Assembly (NCBI GenBank): GCA_951812925.1
Contig: OX638372.1
Location: forward strand, 43,770,245 to 43,834,244
DNA length: 64,000 bases
Reading direction: 5' to 3'
Source: Calliopum simillimum
Lineage: Eukaryota > Arthropoda > Insecta > Diptera > Lauxaniidae
In this document: piece by piece, positions 12,410-24,300 of the stretch
Position numbering within the stretch: the first letter of the stretch is position 1
Layout: every line of letters starts with the position of its first letter
Made by a program: the position numbers and the translations under genes
The notes under the pieces: model-generated
Seen by the model: the letters and a program-made list of their open reading frames with translations, nothing else
Database searches by the model: none
What the model was told of the DNA's origin: nothing

Positions 12410-13370
12410 TCTTTGCAAAGATTAATTTGGAAAAAGGTAAATCTCACTGGAAAAAGGTTAAATTTTGGAAAGAGTTTATTTTGATTTGGAAAAAACTTTT
12501 CTTGAATCGAAAAAGGATCAATTTGGTGTAGAAAAGGTTTAACTTGGAGTGGAAAACCTGTAATAAATTTGTTAAATTGTTTAATGTTAATTGTACTTAG
12601 ATTCACTTTTTGTTTTTAATCCATGGAATTTTGTTAAAGTTGGAAAGATTTAACCACATTCTTCAACTTCAATTAATATTGACGAATGGGAAATTGAATC
12701 AGATTGCAATTTCATTTTTCTCTGGTTTGTTTTAAAGGTTTATGCTAGCTACCTCTTAATTTTATTTTAACGTTCTTATAACTTGAAATATATATATAGG
12801 GGGTTATAGTGAATCAAGATTCTCGAGGAATTTTCTTAAACTGCAATAGAGAATGCACGGCAGTCTGAGAAAATTCGCCGGGAATCTTGATTTACGATAT
12901 CCCGCATAATTTTAGAGATTGTGCTCGGGCGTTACTGTCTGTGAGGATACAATTTTTTTTTTAATTTCAGTGCGAGCTTGATGGCCTATAGTTCTGTTGA
13001 AAAATTCTTGATTATTGAAATTTGATGCTTCATGATAGAAGACTGCACATATTTTGCCTTCTTTAATTTAATTTTATTATATTCAATCATATAAGTACAT
13101 ACAAGGTACTGTCTTGACCGATCCATCTGTGAGTGATACATCAATTTGCTAGCAGTTCTTATGAAGAAGTCATTTGCATCCGCACTTTATTGAAAATAAA
13201 TTTTATTATTTTAAATTCCTAACGCTAGACACCTCTGACTATATAATTTTATTCTTTTCGATAATAAGTCAAAATTATTCAGTGAGAGTTTCCTGTTTTG
13301 TTAAAATTTTTTGTTAAATAAAACCACCAAATATTGAATTTTGTGAATTGGCCAGGTCAAAATTTACAAA
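12410..13370. other. Upstream region of the 447-residue gene
   Basis: Apart from the hairpin at 12798-12905 I see no gene or repeat in this interval. Around 12420-12550 there is a run of degenerate copies of a GGAAAAAGGTTAAATTTGG-like phrase. The last 100 bp before the ATG at 13371 presumably hold the promoter and 5' leader of that gene. I could not recognise a TATA box with confidence. Confidence 0.35.
12798..12905. repeat. Hairpin repeat, about 108 bp
   Basis: GTGAATCAAGATTCTCGAGG on the left pairs with GGAATCTTGATTTAC on the right. The arms continue as GAATTTTCTTAAACTGC and GCAGTCTGAGAAAATTC around a loop of about 16 bp. The outer ends GGGGGTTATA and GATATCCCGC are roughly complementary. 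It resembles a very short MITE. Confidence 0.55.
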
Positions 13371-14714
13371 ATGTCGTATCAAATTAAATCGACACCATTC
13401 TTTCGGCGCATGCTGTCAACAAGTAAAAGAAATGGTCAGCTGCAAAAACTAAAAGAGGAGTACGAACGCATGAAGGACTTCAATGATCGAACGATTGAAA
13501 TGAAAATGCGCGAAGTGCGGCTAAAGCGCCTATTCAAAGACATCGAGGATATTAAGGAATTATCATATCATTTACCAAAGCGAAGCCGAACATCACATCG
13601 TAAAAAAACCGCTGAAGACATACGCGTTGAAACCTTTGTAAGAGCCAGGGAATTGGGTAAAGAATTCTCAAAACTAAATGGCCTCCTAGCACCGACTTGC
13701 AGTAAATCCCATAGTAAGGAACATTTTTCACAATTTTCAAACATGAACACGACACAAAAAGAACGCAAATTACTTGTTCAAAAAGCTAGAAACTATGGCA
13801 ATGAACACTCACGAATGAATTCTATTATGGTCGAAATGCCGAATGTGTTGACACGACGCAAACGATGTTGCTACGATATTACAAGGACGGAACCGAATAA
13901 ACGCGAAATACTTATGCAAAGGATCAGGTATGGAAATTCATGCTCGAACATAAATATGGCAAAGATCCCAAGGCGTGATGCGAAACATCAGATTGCCACT
14001 GATAGCAGTACATATGAGTCGAAGATGCCAGGTCTTCATAAAGAGAAATCAATATCAAATTACAAAAATCTTCCAAGTAATTCACTGAAAAATCTACATC
14101 TATCATCCGATACTTTTGTGCAAGAGAAACCGAGTTCCTCAAACTCGTTAGTTTCGCCATCCACCGGCAATAGCTATGAGGCTCATTTACGCGCCAAAAA
14201 GTATTGGCGCAAAGTCGCTCTAACCGTGCTTAATCGCTTCGACAAAGCCATACGCTGTGCCACAAAAGTCGATGATGTAGTCTCAGATGATAATACCGAA
14301 AACGAATTTAGATTGCGTACAATTTCAAATGCAACTGACCTAACATCGAGCACTACAGTACCTGAGAAGAAAAACAGAAGTTCTATTGAACTGAGTCCCA
14401 ACGAACACGAACAGAATGAGGAAGATGAGGTGCTACTGCATGTTGAACCACTTTATGAGCAGCCTAGACCAAAGAGCGCTTATTCAACGCCAAAGGTTGA
14501 TGTCATTACCCCAAGTGAAACTAAAGCCAATATCTTGGATACAATAAAAGATTTAAGTGAAAAGGTTGCTTCATACGATCAACCACGTCCCACTTCCGAC
14601 AAGGTACATCAATTAGCAAAAATATTCGAGCCATTCGTACGTGAAGCTGCCCAAAAAGAAGCATTCGATGGTGTACAGAAATTAAAGAGCATTTTCGAAT
14701 ATCAAGGTGAATAG
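13371..14714 (+). CDS. Unrecognised intronless 447-residue protein
   Basis: The start is chosen because AAA precedes the ATG and the frame is closed upstream. The protein is hydrophilic throughout, with no signal peptide or membrane segment. Residues about 20-65 (QLQKLKEEYERMK...RLFKDIEDIKEL) are strongly charged with heptad-like spacing, suggesting a coiled coil. The middle is Ser/Asn-rich, a conserved-looking helix (HLRAKKYWRKVALTVLNRFD) lies near residues 268-287, and two YEQPRP/YDQPRP motifs flank the C-terminal third. Base composition and codon use are those of a host gene, and mutational decay seen in nearby transposons is absent. I cannot assign a family. The intronless form and lack of obvious domains would fit a fast-evolving germline gene, but that is a guess. 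Confidence 0.75.
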   Translation: MSYQIKSTPFFRRMLSTSKRNGQLQKLKEEYERMKDFNDRTIEMKMREVRLKRLFKDIEDIKELSYHLPKRSRTSHRKKTAEDIRVETFVRARELGKEFSKLNGLLAPTCSKSHSKEHFSQFSNMNTTQKERKLLVQKARNYGNEHSRMNSIMVEMPNVLTRRKRCCYDITRTEPNKREILMQRIRYGNSCSNINMAKIPRRDAKHQIATDSSTYESKMPGLHKEKSISNYKNLPSNSLKNLHLSSDTFVQEKPSSSNSLVSPSTGNSYEAHLRAKKYWRKVALTVLNRFDKAIRCATKVDDVVSDDNTENEFRLRTISNATDLTSSTTVPEKKNRSSIELSPNEHEQNEEDEVLLHVEPLYEQPRPKSAYSTPKVDVITPSETKANILDTIKDLSEKVASYDQPRPTSDKVHQLAKIFEPFVREAAQKEAFDGVQKLKSIFEYQGE

Positions 14715-15430
14715 AGTTAGTGCCAGTTTAACTGCTCACAAATACAAAAGGTGGACCAGTTTTTTCAAGAAGTATTTTACAAAATTTCAGCATAGAAATC
14801 GGATGCATTTTTTCAACTTTTTGAATGCCTAAAACCAAACTTAAATTTTTCATTTATGATTTTTTAGAAATCTGTCTCTTCAAGGAAATTTGTTCCAGGT
14901 TGCTATGCAAGTGAGGTTTGTTAAGGAAATATTTAAAACATAATTGCTGAAAGAAGAACTCTTTGAATAATAATACGCTCAAGAAAATGCCAACATATCG
15001 AATATCCTTGCACTGTAATTTGGAATATGTTGCCTTATTGCTTTTGATTATCGCAGTGAAATCTAAAAAATCAAAAACTTGAAAAAAATCGGCAAAATGT
15101 TGTTTTCTTAATTTGAACAATACATTCCTTTAAAAGAAAAATTTTTTTGAGTACCAAAGTTTTAGTTATTTAACGTAGTCTTTTATGTTTTTAGTGACGC
15201 GGTCGAAAAGAACCTGAAGTCAAAATTAACATTCTACGGGATGAAGGATAAAATTCTGACACGATTGATTGTGTTAAGAATTGACAAAGTTTTCCAGGAG
15301 TTCTTTAGGGTTTGGAAATTAATAAATCAAATCAAGCACCTTTTTAGTGAACCTTAAGATATGTAATAGGGTGTTTTAAAACAAGGGTGTCAGCGTTTCA
15401 TAATCACTGAGCCAAACGCAGTCAACGTAG
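14715..15430. other. 3' flank of the 447-residue gene
   Basis: AT-rich sequence. I see no gene or recognisable repeat here. Confidence 0.3.
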
Positions 15431-15432
15431 AA

Positions 15433-15770
15433 TTGTGACTTGTCTAAAACAAACACAATAATTCAAAAATTTTATAAATTTCTCGGAACTACAACACTCA
15501 CGAAAAATAGTTTTTGTTGGTGTTTTTCATACACACAAGAATCAAACTCAAAGTTGATGTGAAGCATCGGATTTTTTTATGTTGCGTAGGAATAAAAAAA
15601 AATCATTTTTTATGGGTGTTGTAATTCCGAAAAATTTTTTAAATTATTCAAATATTGTGTTTGTTAAAGACGAGCCGAAAAAAAATGAAAACAATTTTTC
15701 ATGTATGTTGTAGTTCCGAGCAATGTGAAAAATATTGAAATATTGGGTTTATTGTAGGCAGACTGAAATT
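15433..15770. repeat. Three-arm inverted repeat
   Basis: A block reading GTCTAAAACAAACACAATA...TCGGAACTACAACAC (about 15440-15500) recurs as its reverse complement at about 15612-15675 (GGGTGTTGTAATTCCGA...ATTGTGTTTGTTAAAGAC). A third time the inner part occurs in the latter orientation near 15705-15755 (TGTTGTAGTTCCGAG). The two main arms could fold into an imperfect hairpin. Confidence 0.55.
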
Positions 15771-15774
15771 GTCT

Positions 15775-16600
15775 CACTTGTTCTATGCCGTCAACCATGG
15801 TTTAAAAATCAAAGTTGCTCTTAAGTTCGCTCCCAGAGCACCTTTTGATGGAAACAAGCAACATGTACATATTGGTTTGTTTCCGAGAAAATTTTATAGA
15901 TCCCAAACCATTTTGAAAACCTAAAAGTGCTCCTAAAATTTAAAATGTTCAACTATTTATATGGATTTTGAGCCGCTTAATTCGATTCTGCAATTTATTT
16001 CTCCTTAAGCTCTGTAGTTTTTAATATACATATTTTGCATTCAAAGTGGAAAATTAAGGCACAAAATCGAATGACCAATATCTGCAAAATTCGAACTAGA
16101 CGGAAAAAATCCATATAAAAAGTTGAACAGATTAAATTTTAATACATATTTCGGCTTGCAATCTATTAAATATCCTTTGAAATGCATCAAATTTTACATT
16201 AAAAAAAAATAAATTCCAATGAACTTTTTAAATAAAACTACGATTGTTCTCGCCGTAGACAATTGGTTTTTATAATGGATAATTTTTATAGATTTCGATG
16301 TGCTCTTTCCGAATTTCAACTTTGTCACCTCGTATCTCTGCCGCTCGCTCTACCATATTGGAAAAATGGCACCTGAAAGCAGTTTTTTAGACAATATCTC
16401 GCTAACGGCGAGAGGCTTACCTATGGCGCAAAATGCTAGTTAGTCGAAAATTTTTTAGTTTATAAAACTTCCTACAAAAATGGCCTTAGAATTCTTTTCG
16501 TAAGATGCAACGTACGTAAACCGCCATAACTCATGAATGATGAATCGCACCAAAAAAATATAACATTACATTTTCTACTCGAAAAACTCGGACAAGACCT
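15775..16600. other. Non-coding stretch
   Basis: No gene is supportable. A short phrase near 16385 (ACAATATCTCGCTAACGGCG) resembles the arm motif of the palindromic repeats at 1 and 61 kb, so part of this may be another decayed copy. Confidence 0.3.
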
Positions 16601-16619
16601 TTGTGCAACTCTCAAAGGA

Positions 16620-17880
16620 CTTAAATTTTACGCCATCAAGCTAATTCTGGAACGAATAAAACAAATGATAATCCGAAAGTGTAAGGCCTCGGCTGTATGG
16701 TTGATGCACTAACACTTCCTGCGTGTCACCAAAGAAGTATGTGGTATAGCAATGAAAGAAGACGCTCTTTCTGTTGACTAATTCCGAACGTTTTTCGTTG
16801 AGCACTTCATTCAATCTTGTTGATTGTTGACTGTACAGTTCCGAATTAATCGTTTTGGCCACATGGAAGCAACTCGTAGTGCACAGGACTCTAACAATCC
16901 CACCAAATACTGAGCAAAACTTTCCTTAGCGTCAGTTCCGGCTTTGCGACGTTTTGACCATGATCTTTTTCGCACATTGTTATCATACATGGAGAAATCT
17001 CAGTAAGTGTGACTTTCGAAAAAACAAGCTATTTTCAAACATTTTGGACCGTGAATTATCGGCTTTAGATATATTAGAAGTATTTTTCAGCCTGCGTAAC
17101 TGACTTTTTTATGTCGCCTCCCCCAATATCTTCAAAAATCATTTTTCGAGAGTAATGCACCGAATTTAGCAAATCAGACATCCAATCAGAGATCCAATGA
17201 TCACGCAAGGTTTGAGCCTGTTTTGTGCCTCAGGGTTGTTGTGCCCTTCAAAATACAATTCTTTTAGACGCAATTATGCATGATATTACGCCTAAAAGCC
17301 TCAAATAATCCGCTGAACCGCCTCAAAAGTTATAGCTCAATAACGGAAGCGTTTTTTTAAATTCACACTCAAAATTTGTGGATTTTGCTCGAATTTCGGC
17401 AAAAAAAAGAATAAAATAAAGCTTTCAGGCGGTAGCACACGCATGTTTTTTGTATTTAGCATCATCCGATAAGTGTCCCAGACACTTTAAAATTAAAAGG
17501 AAATGCAACGGATGCTCACTCGGTGAACCGAGTCACCGAATGTCACATTTGCTGAGATTTCCTCATATTCATTTTTCGTCATCATTATATTTCAAAAGAA
17601 ACATTATGAAAGATTTTTTCACTTTCGCGATGTCGCGACTGCTGATGTGTCGGTGTTCCTCCACCTTTTCAAAAATTTCGTTCACATTTTTTGTGCATGT
17701 TCGACCAGATTTGTGTCTTATACATCAAAATTTCCAGAGCGGAATCGATCGTACCATTTTCCAACTGTCTTTTCCGATAAAGTAAATACTTTCTCCATAA
17801 TGTGCACAAATACTTCGGTGAGCTTTCGTGGCCTGACGTGAAAATAGTTGAATAATGAAGAAATGTTAATAGATAAAAAT
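16620..17880 (-). pseudogene. Degenerate mariner transposase (second family)
   Basis: On the minus strand, 16641-16862 encodes INSELYSQQSTRLNEVLNEK, then ERSELVNRKSVFFH and PYSRGLTLSDYHLFYSFQN. This is the mariner region between the second and third catalytic Asp, but the DNARPH motif is disrupted and the Pro-Asp-Leu-Ala-Pro block is mutated. The N-terminal half lies in broken frames around 17450-17850, with HTH-like HISSRDIAK and a final HVRPRKLTEVFVHIM-like stretch. It is clearly non-functional. Terminal repeats were not located with confidence. Confidence 0.7.
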
Positions 17881-18262
17881 GGTTTATGATTCTCAGAGAT
17901 GCCAGTTCGGACCAGTACTTACAGAGTTATCGTACTTAAAACTTTGCTATTTCACTTTTCTGAACTTTCTTTTTAGACAACCTTATATTAGAACTAGATG
18001 GCATTATCAAAACATTTAAGAAAAAAGTGGAGGCCGCTGACTTTGTTTCTATATTCCTAATATGTAGGGTAATGTGAATCTAATACTACCCTTATCTACA
18101 GTAATAGGTACAATTTGTCACTGTAATGCAGAACAATCTTTTTTAGGAGTATATTTCTCATATTTTTATTTCTTCGCATTTTTATTCATATTATGTTTAC
18201 AAAATTCGAGGGCATAGAGTTTGAAGCACAGCTTTTTCTTTAAAATAATTATTATATATATT

Positions 18263-18380
18263 TTATTTACAACGGCATCTGTCTTTAGGACATTCGGACT
18301 CATAGTTGAGACATGCATCCATACAGTAAGTATCAGCACCTTCACGTCCCTCTATTTCCCCAATGGCAATGCAATCTTGT
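18263..18380 (-). other. LPMO exon 5, second six-Cys repeat and stop
   Basis: This exon is too short to stand out as an ORF. The acceptor AAACTTATAG precedes 18380, the split Pro codon (CC|A) is completed, and 38 residues follow to TAA at 18263-18265. Its six Cys have the same spacing as exon 4, which is strong independent support. AATAAA overlaps the stop codon and could serve as the polyadenylation signal. Confidence 0.88.
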
Positions 18381-21300
18381 CTATAAGTTTAAAAGAAAAA
18401 TTATTTTAATATAAAAAAACACAACTTAGCAACCTAAGTGTAATACTCACGGACAATGACAAGCGCTTTCGGGGCAGTTTGGTGGATATCGTAAGCAATT
18501 GATTTCACACCAATTATCCATGCCAGGTAGTGAGCGGAACGCTGGAGCAGCAAGACATTTTTGATCGCTGAAAACAAAAAAGTTTTGATTTAACAATACT
18601 ATACTCAAAATAAGCAAGGTTCTGAGAGACATTGAAATTAGCTAACATTTGTTTTCAACAGCAGGATTGCAAGTTTCTCCCTTACTTAAACAAAACCAAC
18701 AATCCAAATTGACCTTCGATTTTAATTCCCAAATATGTATAAACTATAGAGAAAATGTTTGAAAGAGTTGTTCGTAGTAGGCAAATAAATAAATTTCAGA
18801 AAGAGAAAAATAATTAATTATTTAAACCAAAATTTGTATGACGCGTGATAATATAAATAAAAACCAACAAAAATAAATTAGTTTATTAATTGTATTTTAA
18901 AAAAAACTTTAAAAGTTTGTTTCGGTCCTAATTTTTCAAAATGCCAAATGCAATCATTGTTAACAACAGATTGAAGCCAAATAACCAAGTGAAGCAAAGT
19001 ACATTGGTTAAAGTCGAAAAAGAAAATGAAAATACGGATATACGTAGGCGAATGAGGAGCGTCAATAAAGGTAGGCTGTACCATGACCAGGCGGACGGTC
19101 CCCAACACATGTTCCACATATATCGACTTTTCTCATTCACAGATAGAGTCTTGAATACGAAACAGGAAACCGTCTGGGAACGCCTTAGCAAAGTAAGAAA
19201 ATCCGCTAGTAATGATAGTGGACTTGTATCCTCTTCGAAGAATAAAATGGTGACGCGCACTAAAAGCACGGTACGCTTACCGCCTCTACGAAATAGTACA
19301 AATCAATCACAGAAGAAACCACTTTCAGCACCAAATCCCAATACGAACGTAAGGCGCTTCACCGAGAAGAAGCAACAGCAAATGCTGCAGCAACAGCAAC
19401 AACCCTATAGTAGGCTTAAAACCAAACCATATCATGACCTGCCAATGTTGCTGCCGCCGCTACCAGCGGTACCGCCACGTATGATGCTACCAGATGAAAT
19501 TCCCTTTTGTAAGCCTGTAAAGGAGATTTTAACCGTACGTACCATGAATAATTCAAAATCTTCATCGGACGAGTCAAAGGACTCGGAAAAGAAACCTTCC
19601 GTTCCTTATTTATTTCGGCGGGCAAATACTATAGGTTGTCCAGGAAAGTTTGAAATGAAAGAATTGAAGAAACCACGCCCCATGATCGATTCCAGTAGTT
19701 ATTCACAGATATCAGCAGATGATTGTGATTTACCAACGAAAAGACGCTGTTCGGCTGAAGAAATACCATTGGACTCTAGCCTCAAGATAGAACACAACTT
19801 TGAGCGACTGCTTAAGCAAAAACAAAAATCCATGCCAGCTGAGGAGATACGTTTGATAAAGAATGTGGTGAAATCTGATGATCGCTATCGAAATTTGCGC
19901 AGAACCGATGAGAGGCTATTCAAGGATATATTGAAAACACAACTGCGTGAGATACTCAAACAGGGTACAGTGGTAAAATCGGCATTACATCATTTGAACG
20001 CAACGGATAGCGAAAGTCAAGCGAAACTACAAGCGGTGTTACCCCGTGTTTCACCCGAAAAACCAGGCTCATCAACTGATGTTCAACAGGTTGATGTCAT
20101 TTTTAAAAATGTACCAACACTAGAGAAAGAGATCATCATATTGCGTGCTTTAGGCGAAAAGTTAGAGGCAACACTAAAGCGCACCGTCGGTCCAGGTAAA
20201 TCGCCACCACGTAAGCCAGCGGTTTCGCCAACGTCGCGTGTTAAGCGCAGCGCCTTTCTGATGTACGATGCAACACGTATTGGAAAGATATCACATCGTG
20301 TAGTGGGTGTTCAGTGTCTGGCCACAGTGCATGTTCGTTCGAAGGGCATAATGCGTACGCTGGGCTTTGTGCGTGAGTTCTACATTGCGCATAAGACCAT
20401 CGTTGAGTTAAAGAATGAGGCAAATCGTCATTTTTATTTACCCATGAATGGACCGCGCATGGAACTAAAACGAACTAACTTCCAGAAGCTTCAGCAAAAT
20501 CCCGATATATTAATGCAGCATTTGAAACCAAAAAATCCAGATGTGGCTTTTAATGTGCTCGAACAAGATCCGATATTCTTTCACAGTTTGATACAAAATA
20601 CCAGCGGTCCTGCTGGCTTATTGCACAAGAAGGATATCTCTGCGCGTACAAGTTCAGAAGAGGAATCACCCATAATTGTGAGCTTGTGCGAAGGAGGTGA
20701 CAGTACAAAGTTACTGCGCAATGTTGAAATAAATGAGAAAATCGACAAAAGAACCGATGAAACTGATTTCAGTGAGTACTTCGACGTGAATAAAACTCAA
20801 GCCTGGATGCATTCTTATGGGCCTAAAAACATTGATATCATAGATGCAAGTGAATATGTTCCTCCGCCTCCGGTAACGCAAAGTACAGCGGGTGCTTTGA
20901 AGGTGCAAAAAAAGAATGAAATGATTATTGCTGAGGTTCCCAAAAGACGTCGGCGAATACGTCGTACGCCAATGCCAATAAATAAGTATATCGCTCCAAA
21001 GAATAACTTACTGAAGACGATTTTAGTTGGTAGCATACAGATATCTTGTTTTCTATTACTCATCATGGCGTTCACATATCCGGACTTGAAATGTTAAATT
21101 GTCTTAACATTGCATGAGGAAAAAAGCAACTCTTTCAAAATACGTAACCTTTTCACTATACCTACTAATTCATGTTTGTTTAAATTTTAAATTTGTTTCA
21201 TTTGTAACCTAAGTGTTCGGATCTTTTTGGATCTCTTTCTATTCTTTTTAATGTTAAGTATTTTTAGTCTAAATTGTAAGTTAAAAAAAAGAAATTACAG

Positions 21301-24300
21301 AAGTTGAATGTTATCGTTGATGAGTTTAGGTTCTGTAACATCTTTTCTTTTTAGATCAGTTTTAGTAGTTCGGGAATTATTAAAATTGATGTAAAAAAAT
21401 TATGCATACAAATTCCATGTGAAAAATGTCAGTGCCAATAAAAAGTATATGATTTTAAATAAAATTATTAGTAGCTTATGTTAGCACACTGTCATTCTAA
21501 GAAAACATATTCAATACGGTTTTAAATTTTTCAAGAAAAGTCAAATCTTTGATATACAAAAAGTAATTTTTCTTATTTTAAAAGACAGCTTTTACCCAGC
21601 GTTTTTCTGATTTAAAAAAGGATATTCAGGAATGTGAAATTCGATTGATTTCAATCGGATTTCATTTGGGAGGCTTTTTGATGAAAACGGTGATTCGAAC
21701 GATAAAAAGTATGAGAATCTCTTTTGTGGAGAATAACAAGTTCTACAAATAGTATTGATTTGCATTAACGAAAAAATAACCGTTTAGGAAATATTCTTAA
21801 AAAACCGCAAAAAGTCGAAAAATTTGATTTTATCGAATATTTTCTAAACTGTAATTTTTACGTTAATGCAAATCAATATTTTATGTAGAACCTGTTTTTC
21901 TCCACAAAGAGATTCTTATACTTTTTATCGTTCGACTCACCGTTTTCATCAAAAAGCCTCCCAAATGAAATCCGATTGAAATCAATCGAATTTCACGACA
22001 TACCTGATTATGTAGATTATGACTTGGGGAGACTGGGGCACATTTGATACTTAATATTCAAAGAAAATTTGAAAATTACTAGACGAAATATTGATTATTT
22101 AAGATTGAAAACCAAGAAAAAAAATTAAAAAAAAAACTGCATTTTATTTTTTCAAGAAGTCATTTTAGCACTCACGAAAAAAAAGTTAAGGAAAACAATA
22201 ATTTATTCGATGTCAAATATGTACTTAGTGCGTGAACGTAAAGTTAAGGCTGGATTTGTTGGAGTTGGTAGTCTTAACTCAATTGCACTCCTCAAAGTCA
22301 GACAAATATCTCACAACCGGTTTGATAAAAACTCAATTTAATGGTGAAATTACTACTACAATTTCTCTCACAAAAAATAATGGCTTTTTGGATTGCTCTC
22401 CAAATTTTCCAAGAACATAATGTCCAACTTCTAAGTTGTCATCTATAACCCTGTATTTAAAAAGTTCAGGATGAACCATCTCGTAGTTTTCTTCATCAAT
22501 ATTCAACACATCAACACCGAATCGGCATAAGTAATGTCTATGTCACTTTCCTCTGCTGAAACCTATTCGAATCGGAGCAATTTTTTGTAAGCTTTGTTTT
22601 TCGGCTTTTTTCCTCTTGAAGGTGTTATATATCGATAATATTGATAATAAAATGGTACCATTATCTCGGCAATAGTCAATACTTTGAAGACTGCAATGTT
22701 ACGAATGGCTGTCGAGAAGAATCAGAATTGGTCGTTCTTTGGGACAATTGGTTAAGTGCTGTGTATGTTTCAACAGTTTAATGAAAAGTTAAGAAATCAT
22801 CCATCTAGATTTTGAAATTAAAGTAAGTGGTAGAGGTCCTGGAAAGCATCCATACAAAAATTTTGCATTCAAGCGTATGCATGGGAATATATATGATGAT
22901 GGCAAAAAGACAATTCAACTTTATTTGCAAAACCATTACGAACATGATGCCAAAAATTACAAAAAAGCACAAAAAGTTAAAAAAGCGTATTAGCGCGGGA
23001 GGAGTTGAAAGAGAACTGCCAAAGTTCATTACATTCTTCTAATCTAATTAGGTATGTTTCTGCATTTTAGGATTTTGATTCGAAAGGCGTGTTCACACCG
23101 AAAATGGCAATGTCAAATGTGCCCCATTGTCAAATGTACGTCACCTTACCCTACATTTTAGGGAACGACGCGTCGCGACGTTACAATGTGTTTGAAAGGC
23201 ACTTTTTCTACTCTCTTGAAGATATCGCTCGAAAGAATCCCAAATCCATTTTACAGTTTATAAAAATTTATAAATGGTTCATATATGTATGTGGTTCACA
23301 ACGATGTTATACATACATCGAGTATACAATAGGGCTAAACGCGGCTTAGGTTATGATGAAAACTGCCATCTCCCGCGCTAACCAAACCTAGGTAACATTT
23401 ACAAGTTGAATTTCATCGTTCTAAGGATTAAATGTAACGTATTTTTTGGTCATTTGTATGTAATTAAGAAACCTGTTTTTCGGTGTATAAACGTATTTCA
23501 TTGGTTTTTCTAAGAATGAAAAAAAAAATAATTCAGATATCGTTTTTAAGAGTCCTCTAACTTTTAAGTCGGTTTCGGGATTAATCTGAAATCAGATAGT
23601 TCTGAAAATGTTTTTGATTAAAAATTTCTTAACTTTCTTAATTTCTTGTTTCTCTGTGAAGTCGGAGCTAAGCGGTATAGTTTGTTATTTAGTTACTGCA
23701 TTATAATTTTTATTTAAAACTACATAGCTCTCCCCACCTGCTTCGCTGTATTTTCATTTGCTACAACGGGTCCGAAAAAACATTATTTATTAAAAATCTC
23801 AGTGATTGAAATTGCAATTTCACTTGTCAATATATCTTCGGGTGTCCCAGGACATATTCAATTAAGTCCATAGATGTTTTTCATCTAGTACACCGAGATA
23901 ATCTTCGTTTTGACTATGAATTCATCGGATGACTTTCGGGTGGAGCTTATTGATAGTTCGCCATTGATATTTTCCCTCTAGTATGTCTAGATATTCGTTT
24001 TGACTATGAAACCTTCGGGTAATCTTCAAGAACCTTCAGATATTCCAGAAATAAGTATATCACGTTTTACACCTACATACGAAATTTCGTCAAAATAGCT
24101 TGTATAGCTTGAGATATAACGTGATATAACGAAAAGTGTCGGAAAAAAGTGTCGCAAACAGCTTTGAAATATTACACCTAACGCGTCCAAAAAAATTAAA
24201 TTTTATTCGAAAAAGCCTTCAGCATTGCAATCATACATATTCAGTCCAAGTAAGTACTTACCGTACGATCAATGGGTACACGTTGTTTTCTCCTTCTGGA

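Noticed and set aside
17450..17785. 111-residue + strand protein
   Set aside because: It is the antisense of a decayed mariner transposase N-terminal half.
18447..18632. Stand-alone 61-residue secreted Cys peptide starting MSLRTLLILSIVLL
   Set aside because: A strong acceptor lies between the leader and the Cys region, the phase matches LPMO exon 3, and a further in-frame exon continues the domain. The leader is most likely intron sequence, though an alternative transcript cannot be excluded.
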